Assembly (NCBI GenBank): GCA_965200435.1
Contig: OZ241337.1
Location: 496,001-560,000 of the forward strand
Direction: 5' to 3'
Origin: Bin75 sp965200435
GTDB taxonomy: Bacteria > Nitrospirota > Nitrospiria > Nitrospirales > UBA8639
Length of the DNA: 64,000 bases
Notes under the pieces: model-generated
Databases searched by the model: none
What the model saw: the letters and a program-made list of their open reading frames with translations, nothing else
Told to the model about the DNA's origin: nothing
In this document: piece after piece, positions 1 through 8,557 of the stretch
How the letters are laid out: each line of letters opens with the position of its first letter
Position numbering within the stretch: position 1 is the first letter of the stretch
Program-made: the position numbers and the translations under genes

Positions 1-2
1 CC

Positions 3-2105
3 CGCGAGATCGTCCATTACATGTGTCAGGAAAGCCTGATCGAATATCTTTACGGCGAATTCAATCGTGGAATAGTGGCCTATGAAAAAATTGGCGGCCA
101 GCAGATAGCGATGTTCGGAAATGAATCAAAAAAAGCACAGCTTGACCTGACGATCGAGCATCGCCAGCAATCTCTTATAGACAAAAAGGACATTAAGACA
201 CTGATACGCTATGGCGAGTCCGTCGTTGAACACGAACACCACGTGGTGAATAAGGGGCAGGAAACCGACCGTTATTCATTCAAACTCCCGGAACGCATCC
301 GTGCCAACGCACTGCGTATCGACGAAAAACTGGCAGGTGTCCGCGTCTGTGATCCGGCCGTCGGGTCAGGCGCGTTTGTCGTAGGGATGATGAATGAAAT
401 CGTCAGAGCAAGAAACGCCCTGACGCCACACATCAATGAAAATAAAAAACGCACATCGTACGACTTCAAGCGCCATGCGATTCAACACTGCCTCTACGGA
501 GTCGACGTTGACTCCGGCGCCATAGAGATCGCCAAACTCCGTCTGTGGCTTTCGCTCGTCGTTGACGAGGAAGAACGCGACAGCATCCAGCCGTTGCCGA
601 ATCTGGATTACAAGATCGTCTGCGGCAATTCTCTTTTGGGTATCAACAAATTTTTCAACCACGAGTCCTTAAAAAAGCTTGAAGCATTAAAACCCCTGCA
701 TTTTAACGAAACCAGCGCCGTCAAAAAACAGAAATACAAACAACAGATTGACGATCTCATCAGCCAAATCACGGACGGGCACAAAGATTTTGACTTTGAC
801 GCGTATTTCTCGGAGGTGTTCCACGAGAAGAACGGCTTCGACGTGACAATCGGCAATCCGCCCTATGTCGCACTCCAGAAAAACAACGGGGAACTAGGGC
901 GGCTCTACCGGAACGCCGGCTTTACCACCTTTGCCAGCACCGGCGACGTCTGCCAGCTTTTCTATGAGAAAGCAGTGCATTTGCTGAAACAGGATACTGG
1001 GCATGCTTGTTTTATATCATCCAATCAATGGATGCGAATTGACAGTGGGGAATTCTTGAGGAAATTCATCGAAAGTCAAAACCCTATCAGACTGATTAAT
1101 CTTGGTGCCGGCGTATTTGATAACGTAACAGTCAATACCTGCATTCTGCTGGTCAATCGATCAGCAAACCAAAACGTATTACAAGCCGCAGACCTTCGCC
1201 AAGCGACGCAGCAATTCCCGCCAGATGAGTGGACCCATATTCGTCCCGCAAAAGGTAAAACGTGGGTTGTCTTGGCGAATACTGGCCAAGGCATAAAAGA
1301 AAAGATGGAAACCATCGGCACGCCGCTGAAAGAGTGGAACGTAACAATCAACTATGGCATCAAGACCGGCTATAACGACGCTTTTATCATTGACGATACA
1401 ACCAAGCGGGCGTTGATTGCCGCAGACCCGAAATCCGCCAAAATCATCAAGCCGGTGCTGCGCGGTCGCGACATTCAGCGCTACCAAGCGGACTGGGCGA
1501 GGCTGTGGCTGATTGATATCCACAACGGCTACGGGAATATTCCCGCTCTGAACATTGACGACTACCCAGCCATCAAAAACCATCTGGACGGGTTTTATCC
1601 CCAACTGAAAAAGCGGCAAGACAAAGGCAAGACACCCTACAACCTCCGCAACTGCGCCTACCACGAGGAATTCGCCAAAGAAAAAATTGTGTGGGGCAAC
1701 CTGTGCAACCAAGCAAAATTTTCTTATGCACAGCAAGATATGCTTGTGATCGCTCCTTGTCCATTTCTGACGCCGTTTAATCATTACCTACTTGCCGTTC
1801 TCAACTCAAAATTGCTTGATTGGTATTTCCGGCTTATTGGCGTAGAACGAGACGGAGGCTATTTTGAATACAAACCGATGTTCATCGAACGCCTCCCCAT
1901 CCCCAAACTCTCCCCCACCGAGCAACGCCCGTTCATCCGGCTGGTTGACCGCATCCTCGAAGCCAAAGCCCGCCCCACGCCCCGACACGGGGCCACCAAT
2001 CCAAAAACAGACACCAGCGAACAGGAAGCGAAAATCGACCGGCTAGTGTATGAGCTCTATCAACTAACCCCTGAAGAGATTGCGATTATCGAGAAACAGA
2101 AATAA
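3..2105 (+). CDS. Type IIG restriction-modification protein, 3' part (N6-adenine methyltransferase domain)
   Basis: This is the C-terminal part of an Eco57I/MmeI-like combined methyltransferase-nuclease. The frame is open to the window edge and upstream residues REIVHY precede the first internal Met, so the true start lies outside. AdoMet motif I appears as DPAVGSGAFV near residue 115 and the adenine-MTase catalytic motif as NPPYV near residue 285. A target-recognition-like region follows, with GRDI and WGNLCNQ typical of the family C-terminus. The nuclease domain expected at the N-terminus cannot be seen here. It abuts the FRG-domain gene, so the two probably form a defence operon. The family call is firm; substrate specificity cannot be read. 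Confidence 0.88.
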   Translation, partial: REIVHYMCQESLIEYLYGEFNRGIVAYEKIGGQQIAMFGNESKKAQLDLTIEHRQQSLIDKKDIKTLIRYGESVVEHEHHVVNKGQETDRYSFKLPERIRANALRIDEKLAGVRVCDPAVGSGAFVVGMMNEIVRARNALTPHINENKKRTSYDFKRHAIQHCLYGVDVDSGAIEIAKLRLWLSLVVDEEERDSIQPLPNLDYKIVCGNSLLGINKFFNHESLKKLEALKPLHFNETSAVKKQKYKQQIDDLISQITDGHKDFDFDAYFSEVFHEKNGFDVTIGNPPYVALQKNNGELGRLYRNAGFTTFASTGDVCQLFYEKAVHLLKQDTGHACFISSNQWMRIDSGEFLRKFIESQNPIRLINLGAGVFDNVTVNTCILLVNRSANQNVLQAADLRQATQQFPPDEWTHIRPAKGKTWVVLANTGQGIKEKMETIGTPLKEWNVTINYGIKTGYNDAFIIDDTTKRALIAADPKSAKIIKPVLRGRDIQRYQADWARLWLIDIHNGYGNIPALNIDDYPAIKNHLDGFYPQLKKRQDKGKTPYNLRNCAYHEEFAKEKIVWGNLCNQAKFSYAQQDMLVIAPCPFLTPFNHYLLAVLNSKLLDWYFRLIGVERDGGYFEYKPMFIERLPIPKLSPTEQRPFIRLVDRILEAKARPTPRHGATNPKTDTSEQEAKIDRLVYELYQLTPEEIAIIEKQK

Positions 2106-3321
2106 GCGAATCTGAAATCAACGATTCAAAAATACAACGTCTGCTCAGAGACATTAGAGAAAAATCCTCGCAAGGCGAATACATTTATAGAGGCGAACCG
2201 GAGCACTATGACAAAATTTCCTCTGCACTTTACCGAAGGTATGCAGAACAAATTGACGCAGAACATTTTGATATTCAAACAGCCCAAAAAGAAATGCTGG
2301 AACAGGTAAAGGCATATACCGATTTTACCGATGAAACCGACGTGCTCGCCGAACTCCAACATTATGGAGGCAAAACCAACCTGATCGACTTCACCACGGA
2401 TTATCTCATAGCACTGTTCTTTGCCTGCGATGGTTCACCCGACGAAGACGGCAGGGTTATCCTCTTAGACAAAACATCCAACCAGGCAACAATCACGTCT
2501 CCAAAGAAGAATCAAAACAACCGGGTCATCTCGCAGAAGATCATCTTTTTTCAATCCTCGAAGGGCTACCTCGACAAACAGGATTGTGACGCCATCCTAA
2601 TTCCCAAAGAGATGAAACAACCTTTTCGTGACTACCTGAGAAAGTACCATGGCATTACGACGCAGACCATTTATAATGATCTTTTCGGCTACATCCAAAA
2701 TCAGGAAAAACACCAAGGCGCCTATACAGAGTTTTATATTGGTTTAACCTTTCATGAAAAGGGAGAATACCAACAGGAGATCGAACATTACGGCCGGGCA
2801 ATCTGCATCAATCCCCAATTGGCCGCGGCCTACAACAACCGAGGACTTGCCAAGGGCACCCTTAGCCTATACCCCGCCGCCCGTGTCGACTACGACCAAG
2901 CAATCCGCCTCAATCCCCAATATGCCGAAGCCTACAACAACAGAGGGCTTGTCAAGCACGCCCTTGGCCAACCACACGCCGCCATTGCCCAATACCACGA
3001 CGCCGTTGCCGACTATAACCAGGCAATTCGCCTCAATCCGCAATTAGCCAAGGCCTGCAGCAACAGAGGGTTTGCCAAGCACACCCTTGGCCTGTACCAC
3101 GACGCCCTTGCCGACTGTGACCAGGCAATCAGCATCAATCCCCAGCTTACCACAGCCTACCACTACCGAGGAGTCATCTATAAAGCAATCGGGAGTCCGA
3201 AAAGGCACGCGCAGACTTGCAACGCGCTTTCGACTTAGCAATGGAACAAGGCAAGCAAACGTTGGCCCAAAATGCTCAGAGCTTGTTAGATGAACTACCG
3301 CAGACCGGCGATGAGAATTAG
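2102..3321 (+). pseudogene. FRG domain-TPR protein, start codon lost and 3' frameshift
   Basis: The reading frame from 2102 carries an FRG domain (YIYRGEPEHY, then ELQHYGGKTNLIDFT), a family found near phage-defence genes, followed by about four TPR repeats (for example AYNNRGLAK and NQAIRLNPQ). No ATG, GTG or TTG precedes the FRG motif in frame; the first ATG (2294) would remove the YRGE motif. The upstream stop reads ATAA where an ATGA start-stop overlap would be expected, so a single G-to-A change could have removed the start. At about 3193 the frame breaks in a G run; restoring one G continues into a natural C-terminus (ESEKARADLQRAF through DELPQTGDEN) ending at 3321. It is either a decayed gene or one using a non-standard start plus an assembly indel. 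Confidence 0.7.
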
Positions 3322-3498
3322 GGAAACATCAGGCCGTGTTCAAACGTTCGAAGTGAGGTATGCTCTGACACCCACCCGTTACGAGCCAGCCAACTGGTGC
3401 ATGGGCTCTTCGGCCTGACCACTGAAGAAAGCGCGACGGTAAGGGGGAAGGCGGTAATAGCTACCGGATAAAAACGATTGACCGGATAGACGTGAGCC

Positions 3499-3777
3499 AT
3501 GATCCAGTCATTTGCGGATAAGGACACGGAAGAACTTTTCAAGTCGGAAAGCAACCGCCGGTTTGCCGCGCTATCGCGAGTCGCGTTGCGAAAATTAATT
3601 CAGATAAATCAAGCCGGTGTTCTCAGGGACCTTGCCGTCCCGCCTGGTAACCGACTTGAAGCGCTGAGCGGTCGGCTTTCGGGCTTCCATTCCATTCGCA
3701 TCAACGACCAATGGCGTATTGTCTTCAGGTGGCCGGAGGCCGGACCGGAACTGGTGACGATAGTCGATTATCATTGA
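3499..3777 (+). CDS. higB: HigB-like RelE-family mRNA interferase toxin
   Basis: The 92-residue protein has the compact RelE/HigB fold pattern, with RLEALSGRLSGFHSIRIN and QWRIVFRW near the C-terminus, typical of HigB toxins that cleave mRNA at the ribosome. Toxin-first gene order followed by a HigA-type antitoxin 25 bases downstream supports the assignment. The ATG at 3499 has only a weak ribosome-binding site, which is common for such toxins. Basic residues in the C-terminal half are consistent with RNA binding. Activity in this strain is unknown. Confidence 0.85.
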   Translation: MIQSFADKDTEELFKSESNRRFAALSRVALRKLIQINQAGVLRDLAVPPGNRLEALSGRLSGFHSIRINDQWRIVFRWPEAGPELVTIVDYH

Positions 3778-3784
3778 AAGCACA

Positions 3785-3800
3785 CCTATAACGTTATAGG
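3785..3800. promoter_or_regulatory. Perfect 16-bp palindrome in the higB-higA spacer
   Basis: CCTATAACGTTATAGG is a perfect inverted repeat ending 8 bases before the higA start at 3809. HigA-type antitoxins bind palindromes to repress their own operon, so this could be an operator. Its position between toxin and antitoxin rather than upstream of higB is unusual and suggests an internal antitoxin promoter or a translational element. The function is inferred. Confidence 0.5.
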
Positions 3801-3808
3801 ATATGGTC

Positions 3809-4153
3809 ATGGATAAGCCCATTACCCCCGGCGAGATTCTGCTTGAGGAGTACCTTAAGCCCATGGAGATTTCGCAGAATGCCATGGCGCGTGCAATCGG
3901 GGTGTCCCCACGAGCAATCAACGAAATTGTGCATGGCCGGCGGTCGATCACACCAGCCATGTCGATTCGCTTTGGCGCCTTCTTCGGCCAGTCAGATCAA
4001 TTCTGGCACGGTATCCAAGTCGAGTGCGACTTTCGCAAGCTGGCTAGGGACAAACACCGGCTGACCGACAGCGTCCAACCGGCTGCGACGCTGGGACAAG
4101 CACAGGCGACATTCGAGGTTCCTGTTAGAAATGCCATAAGGTCCACTACTTAG
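3809..4153 (+). CDS. higA: HigA antitoxin, XRE-type helix-turn-helix
   Basis: The protein opens MDKPITPGEILLEEYLKPM, the classic HigA N-terminus, then an XRE helix-turn-helix (SQNAMARAIGVSPRAINEIVHGRR, residues about 22-45) and the FGQSDQFW motif of the family. It neutralises HigB and normally represses the operon. The ATG at 3809 is preferred over 3803 because MDKPITPGE is the conserved start. The 3' end overlaps the convergent DUF1971 gene by 8 bases. Length (114 residues) is slightly longer than the usual 90-105; the tail after CDFRKLARD looks non-conserved. Confidence 0.87.
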   Translation: MDKPITPGEILLEEYLKPMEISQNAMARAIGVSPRAINEIVHGRRSITPAMSIRFGAFFGQSDQFWHGIQVECDFRKLARDKHRLTDSVQPAATLGQAQATFEVPVRNAIRSTT

Positions 4154-4442
4154 CACGCTTGTAGAACGTCACGAAAAATTTGGCGTCCTCAGACAAACGC
4201 ACATGGTGAATTTCTTCCGGCAGGATAACAAAAGGCTTTTCCGATGAAATGACCGTAAACGGCGCATCGTCTCCTTGTCGGAAAAAGCTCACCGTGCCGG
4301 CTTCAACCGTTAAAAGCCCCCATGTTCCGGCTTGCAAGTCATGATGGTTCAGGAGCTTATCGGGCACGGTTTCGTTCGTGAATAGAGGGGTTTTGCCAGA
4401 GATCTCTACCTCGTCCGGCAAGTAACGCTGTTCCGTCATCAT
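4146..4442 (-). CDS. DUF1971 (TehB-like N-terminal) small cupin-like protein
   Basis: The 98-residue protein contains LPDEVEISGKTPLFTNETVP and a later ILPEEIHHV, which matches DUF1971, a cupin-like domain found alone or fused to the tellurite-resistance methyltransferase TehB. No methyltransferase is nearby. The gene converges on higA with an 8-base overlap. A role in tellurite or oxyanion response is a family-level guess only. Confidence 0.7.
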   Translation of the reverse strand: MMTEQRYLPDEVEISGKTPLFTNETVPDKLLNHHDLQAGTWGLLTVEAGTVSFFRQGDDAPFTVISSEKPFVILPEEIHHVRLSEDAKFFVTFYKRAK

Positions 4443-4532
4443 GCAGCCTCCGCTTCAAACGACTTTTCAGTCGATCTCCTCTTTGGTGTTTCCCTGGCCG
4501 TCTTATCGTTAGTGAGATAATTGCCCCATCGT

Positions 4533-4874
4533 TCACTTCATACATTGAAACCGGATACCCCACCAGTCTTCGGTCACGACTTCTGTGCCCCCCATGCCCT
4601 CGACCACCCGTTGCCGGCCTTTGGTTTTGCCTTCTTTGAGCACCTGGTACGGACCACCGCAAAACTCTCGGATCTTGTCAAAGGCCTCTTCACGCTTGGA
4701 GGTGTAGAGGTGCCCATCGTTTCCTTTGTACAGGTACCGGACAACTCCGGATTCCGGGCCCTCTCGAATGACCTGCACGCCACCGCCACACCCCCCTGCC
4801 ACACCCACTAGCACGACGAGGAGAGACAGCCAGGCTCTTGACCAAATTCCGAAAGTGGGGATAGGATATTTCAT
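4533..4874 (-). CDS. Small lipoprotein of unknown function
   Basis: Starting at the ATG at 4874 the protein has a basic-hydrophobic signal segment ending in a VAGGC lipobox (residues about 23-27), followed by a short globular domain with VVRYLYKGNDGHLYTSKREEAFDKI. It should be lipid-anchored in the envelope. The longer frame to 4961 would bury the signal peptide, so the internal ATG is chosen. The gene is divergent from the rhodanese gene, with 55 bases between the two starts. No family is recognised. Confidence 0.6.
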   Translation of the reverse strand: MKYPIPTFGIWSRAWLSLLVVLVGVAGGCGGGVQVIREGPESGVVRYLYKGNDGHLYTSKREEAFDKIREFCGGPYQVLKEGKTKGRQRVVEGMGGTEVVTEDWWGIRFQCMK

Positions 4875-4929
4875 ACGCAGAAATTGGTTCCTGATTCTCC
4901 TCCACACTTTTTCGACAGGGAGATTGGCG

Positions 4930-5358
4930 ATGAAGATTCGGGCAATCCTCAGCGGAATCATGGGTCTCTCACTCGCGGTGGTGGTGCTGGGTGGTTCCGT
5001 CTGGGGCCAACAAACGTACGTGCTGACCGTTCAGGAGTTGAACCGGGGACTCCAGAAAGCCCCGAGCCTCCAGCAGAAAGGATTTTTTCTGATTGACGTC
5101 CGCAGCGACGATGAACATATGACGGGCTTCATTCCCGGCACTGATTCCAATATCGATTTCCGGGAGATTGGCCGCCGTCACCTCGAAATCGGTGCAAAGC
5201 TCGACGATCATATTGTCGTATATTGTCAAACCGGTCACCGGAGCAACATCGCCGCCGAAACGCTAGCCAGCCTCGGATACCAATACGTGTATAACGTCGC
5301 AGGGAGCATGAACGCCTGGGCTGAAGCCGGATATCCGGTCGATACCCCACGGCGCTGA
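4930..5358 (+). CDS. Secreted single-domain rhodanese
   Basis: The 142-residue protein has a signal peptide (MKIRAILSGIMGLSLAVVV, cut near WGQQ) and one rhodanese domain: LIDVRSDDEHMTGFIPG, then the active-site loop VVYCQTGHRS with catalytic cysteine, then the VAGSMNAWAEAGYPV ending. It should act in the periplasm on sulfane sulfur or as a thiol carrier. The ATG at 4930 is chosen because AGGGAG lies about 8 bases upstream and the signal peptide starts there. Confidence 0.85.
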   Translation: MKIRAILSGIMGLSLAVVVLGGSVWGQQTYVLTVQELNRGLQKAPSLQQKGFFLIDVRSDDEHMTGFIPGTDSNIDFREIGRRHLEIGAKLDDHIVVYCQTGHRSNIAAETLASLGYQYVYNVAGSMNAWAEAGYPVDTPRR

Positions 5359-5569
5359 GCCCCGGCCCCACAGCAACATGCAATGCCGTTGCGACAACCA
5401 CAGAACGGCATGAGGCCGGGCTACCCTCGCCTCTCTCCGCCTCTTTTTTTGTAGCCGCGCGATCGTAGCACACTTTCTTCCCATCTCTTCCCATCGGCCT
5501 CCCAGCGGCATGAGATGCCGCTGCTACATCAACAGGGCGGCACCAAATCCACGAGACACTCTCCCTTCC

Positions 5570-6409
5570 CTATGATGTCGATTCTTCCTCCCTGATTTCC
5601 GAAAAAATCCGATCAAACTCCGAGTGGTGTTCTCGAAAGGCTTCGAGAAGCGTTGGATCGAAATGCCGGGGTTGGGTTCGCGTGTTTCCATTCAGGAGGA
5701 TGTCACACGTTTTCTCATGGGAAAAGGCCGGTTTATACGATCGCACGCTCCGAAGCGCATCGTAGGTGTCTCCCAACATGACCAAGCGCCCGCCCAAGGG
5801 AATGGCTTCGCCTTTCAAGCCCTGCGGATAGCCGCTCCCGTCCCACCGTTCATGATGCGTGAGGGCGATATCCCGCGCGGTCTGCAGAAGCAACGACGGC
5901 GAACCGACCAACAGATTCGCTCCCAGGATCGGATGTTGTTTGACGATTTCCCATTCCTGTTCGTCCAACGGTCCCGGTTTTTGCATGATCCGGTCGGGGA
6001 TCCCGACTTTTCCCACGTCATGCATGGGCGCCGCGTCGAAGATCAGTTGGGCGTCATGGTCATCGAGCCCGATGACCAGCGCCAGAATTTTACTGTAGTG
6101 ACTCAGGCGCTGAATATGCGCGCCGGTCTCCTCGTCTTTGTACCGGGAGGCCAGGGTCAGACGGACCACGGTGTCGGCATAGGCTTTTTCGAGTTCTCGC
6201 GTTTTCTGTTGTTGGGCTGTGTAGGCCGCCTTCAGGTCCTGGGCATAAGTCTGCAACTGCTTGTTCGTCGTTTCCAGTTTGTGTGATTTTTTCCGTTCAC
6301 GGGACAACAGGGGTTTCAGATCTTTGGCATACAGGGCCAGTTGTGACTTGGTCGAGCGCAGTTGTTGATTCAGATCGTCATCCGGGACGAAATTCTGAGA
6401 GAGTTTCAT
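5570..6409 (-). CDS. HD-GYP domain cyclic-di-GMP phosphodiesterase with coiled coil
   Basis: From the ATG at 6409 the protein has an N-terminal coiled coil (residues about 10-85, rich in Q, K, E) and a C-terminal HD-GYP domain: metal-binding HDVGK, then HHERWDGSGYPQGLKG and GGRLVMLGDTYDALRS. HD-GYP proteins hydrolyse cyclic di-GMP. It follows the response regulator gene by 13 bases on the same strand, so the receiver may act on it in trans; elsewhere these two modules are often fused. Metal-ligand residues look intact. Confidence 0.87.
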   Translation of the reverse strand: MKLSQNFVPDDDLNQQLRSTKSQLALYAKDLKPLLSRERKKSHKLETTNKQLQTYAQDLKAAYTAQQQKTRELEKAYADTVVRLTLASRYKDEETGAHIQRLSHYSKILALVIGLDDHDAQLIFDAAPMHDVGKVGIPDRIMQKPGPLDEQEWEIVKQHPILGANLLVGSPSLLLQTARDIALTHHERWDGSGYPQGLKGEAIPLGGRLVMLGDTYDALRSVRSYKPAFSHEKTCDILLNGNTRTQPRHFDPTLLEAFREHHSEFDRIFSEIREEESTS

Positions 6410-6422
6410 CGGCGACCGTAGG

Positions 6423-6800
6423 CTAGGCTGTGCTCGCTTGGCCAAGCGCCTGCCTGACGGTTTCGAGCAATTGCAAGGGGCTGAAGGGCTTGACCAGATA
6501 CGCAAACACCTTGGGCGCCGGCTCACCATCACGGGCCGCAGGCTGCTCCAGGGCCGTGAGGAGAATCAGGGGAATATGCCGGATGCCCGGATCAACCAGC
6601 ACGGCCCGGGCCACTTCAAGGCCGTCGAGTTTCGGCATCATCCGATCCAGGATCACCACGTCAGGCCGCTCCTGCCGGACCAGTTGTAAAGCCGACTCCC
6701 CGTCAGAAGCCTCCAGGATGCGATAAGCCGGATCTTCCAGGGTGGTTTGCAGCAACAACCGGAGATCGGGGTCATCGTCGGCAATCAGCAAGGTTTTCAT
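6423..6800 (-). CDS. Single-domain response regulator (CheY-like)
   Basis: The 125-residue receiver has the acidic pair IADDDPD, the phospho-acceptor Asp in VVILDRMMPKLDG (about D52), Thr in LILLTALE and Lys in YLVKPFSP, so all catalytic positions are present. No output domain exists; the HD-GYP gene directly downstream is the likely output. The ATG at 6800 gives a standard receiver start (MKTLLIADDD), so the 11 extra upstream codons are left out. Confidence 0.85.
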   Translation of the reverse strand: MKTLLIADDDPDLRLLLQTTLEDPAYRILEASDGESALQLVRQERPDVVILDRMMPKLDGLEVARAVLVDPGIRHIPLILLTALEQPAARDGEPAPKVFAYLVKPFSPLQLLETVRQALGQASTA

Positions 6801-6848
6801 CGCCTCATGATTCCCCTGTCCCGGCAAAGCCACATGGGATAAAATAGT

Positions 6849-7733
6849 TCAGCCGCCATCAAATACCGGGTCTTCGGGTTCGCCTTCGTCATCAAGCACG
6901 ACGGCCGGGAGTGGCTCGGCAGAGACATCTCCCTTTTCCACGCGCCGGGCGACGGTGATGAATCCCGAATGGGCGATCATCCGCAAATCCGGCCGGACGC
7001 TACGACCTTCGATGTTCCATGGGCGCACCAAAGTCTCGAACGTGTCGATCAGTCCGAAGGCCCTGGTCCGTTGCAGGGCTTCTACCGTCTGCACCACTTG
7101 GGGCACCGTCGGGACAAAGCTCAGATAAATGCCGCCGGACCTGAGGGCGGCCGGCACGTGCGGCACCACGTTCCAGGGTTCAGGCAAATCCAGGATCACC
7201 CGGTCGAAGACCAGGGGAGTGCCGTCCACGTCCCAGGCGATGCCTTCATGGGCATCACGTTGCACCAAATGGAAGTTGGCCACGGGGCCCAGGAAGCGCT
7301 CGATATTTTTCATCGCGGTTCGCGCAAAATCTTCCCGTTTTTCATAGCTCACGACCCGCCCGCGGTCGCCGACCGCGCGCAACAACCCCAGCGTCAAGGC
7401 AGCGGAACCAACTCCCGCTTCAAACACGGAGGCGCCCGGATGCACGTCGGCCCACATGAGGATCATGGCGATGTCCTTGGGATAGAGAACTTGCGCTCCC
7501 CGAGGCATCTTCAGCGTGTATTCCGCCAACGTGGGGCTCAAGGCCAGCATGGTCTTCCCGCCGGAAAGACGAACCATGGTCCCGTCGGGCCATCCGATGA
7601 GGTCGTCATGCGGAAGGGTCTCCCCGCTGTGTTGAAACCGGTCGCCGGCTTTAAGCGTGAGGGCATACTGCCGCCCTTTTTTGTCGACCAGATGGACGCG
7701 TTGGCCTGGTTGAAAGGTGGGCATCGGCCGCAT
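6849..7733 (-). CDS. trmI: tRNA (adenine-N1)-methyltransferase, TrmI family
   Basis: The protein matches the TrmI/GCD14 family that makes m1A58 in the tRNA T-loop: N-terminal OB-like segment (RVHLVDKKGRQYALTL), YPKDIAMILMWADVHPGASVFEAGVGSAALTL as AdoMet motif I, and DRVILDLPEPW as the catalytic region. About 294 residues, near the usual 250-300. The start could be 7733 or 7724; neither has a strong Shine-Dalgarno sequence. The frame extends further upstream through a repeat region and is not believed to be coding there. Confidence 0.83.
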   Translation of the reverse strand: MRPMPTFQPGQRVHLVDKKGRQYALTLKAGDRFQHSGETLPHDDLIGWPDGTMVRLSGGKTMLALSPTLAEYTLKMPRGAQVLYPKDIAMILMWADVHPGASVFEAGVGSAALTLGLLRAVGDRGRVVSYEKREDFARTAMKNIERFLGPVANFHLVQRDAHEGIAWDVDGTPLVFDRVILDLPEPWNVVPHVPAALRSGGIYLSFVPTVPQVVQTVEALQRTRAFGLIDTFETLVRPWNIEGRSVRPDLRMIAHSGFITVARRVEKGDVSAEPLPAVVLDDEGEPEDPVFDGG

Positions 7734-7754
7734 TCTAGGAGCCTGCCATTGGGG

Positions 7755-7864
7755 GTTGCAACTTGTTGCAGGACTCCGCCACCTGGGGCACATGGAAGAC
7801 GAGGATAGCTGCGTGATGTCCTGGAACGTTGCAACTTGTTGCAGGGCTCCGCCACCTGGGGCAC
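7755..7864. repeat. Two 37-bp direct repeats upstream of trmI
   Basis: The stretch 7755-7791 recurs at 7828-7864 with one mismatch in 37 bases and a 73-base period. Each copy begins with TGCAACTTGTTGCA, a 6-bp inverted repeat around a TT centre. They lie in the 338-base divergent gap between trmI and the secreted-protein gene, so they may be regulatory or mobile-repeat debris. Confidence 0.6.
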
Positions 7865-7992
7865 TCCGGTTTTGGGGGAACCCCGCGTCATGAGATGACG
7901 CAGCTACAAATGCAAAAAGAACGACCCTGGATCCTCGACAAAAAATGTCGAGGATGACAGCAGGAGGGAAAGAGGGCGCGGTCTCTCTGTCG

Positions 7993-8018
7993 TTGTAGCG
8001 GCGCGATCTCATCGCGCC
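7993..8018. repeat. REP-like palindrome, copy 1
   Basis: The 26-base string beginning TTGTAGCGGCGCGAT and containing GGCGCGAT-CTC-ATCGCGCC is repeated exactly at 45177-45202. It is a short intergenic palindrome family in this genome. The rest of the 7865-8071 gap holds nothing else recognised. Confidence 0.6.
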
Positions 8019-8071
8019 CGGCTGGCCCTTCACGCTGGACACGTCTTGCCGGCGTCCACTACAATGCCCTC

Positions 8072-8557
8072 ATGCTGCATCAGAAGATCACGTGGTGTCT
8101 GAGCGTAGGCTGTCTGGCCTTAGCCTTGGCCATGTCTCATACCGCACAGCGGGTCGAGGACGTTGCCCGGGCTCAGGAGGCGGCTGCGGGCGGCCTCGAC
8201 CTGACGTCTTTAAACGTCCGGCTGAGTCAACAGGCGATTCATCCGCCCAAATCCTTGGTCAAAGCGGTTGTGGAGTTGCCGCACGTTCAAGCGGCTCGTG
8301 CCAGAATTGCGCCGTCCCCGCAAGCCGCCATTTTAGAAGATGACGACCATACCCGCGTGCTCATTCTGTCGGTACTGGACGATGAGCGCCTGCAAGCCCA
8401 AGTACTCGCCGACCTCGATTTCGCACAACACGTGCCTTTTGTCACAGCTTGCGCCGAAACTCGAGGGTGTGCCTACGATCGACGCCCCATTACCGGTGGG
8501 CTAGGCTGTGTAGCCATCTGTATTCAGCGGGCACTCGATCCCAGCCGGCAGCCATGA
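8072..8557 (+). CDS. Secreted hypothetical protein
   Basis: The 161-residue protein has a probable signal peptide (residues 1-24, ending near SHTA), then a region with LDLTSLNVRLSQQAIHPP. Four cysteines late in the chain (ACAETRGCAY, LGCVAIC) suggest a disulfide-bonded C-terminus. It overlaps the next gene by an ATGA start-stop, so the two are translationally coupled. No family is recognised. Confidence 0.6.
   Translation: MLHQKITWCLSVGCLALALAMSHTAQRVEDVARAQEAAAGGLDLTSLNVRLSQQAIHPPKSLVKAVVELPHVQAARARIAPSPQAAILEDDDHTRVLILSVLDDERLQAQVLADLDFAQHVPFVTACAETRGCAYDRRPITGGLGCVAICIQRALDPSRQP

Noticed and set aside
6969..7808. 279-residue frame antisense to trmI
   Set aside because: Composition is His/Gln-rich as expected for a reverse shadow; trmI has clear family motifs.
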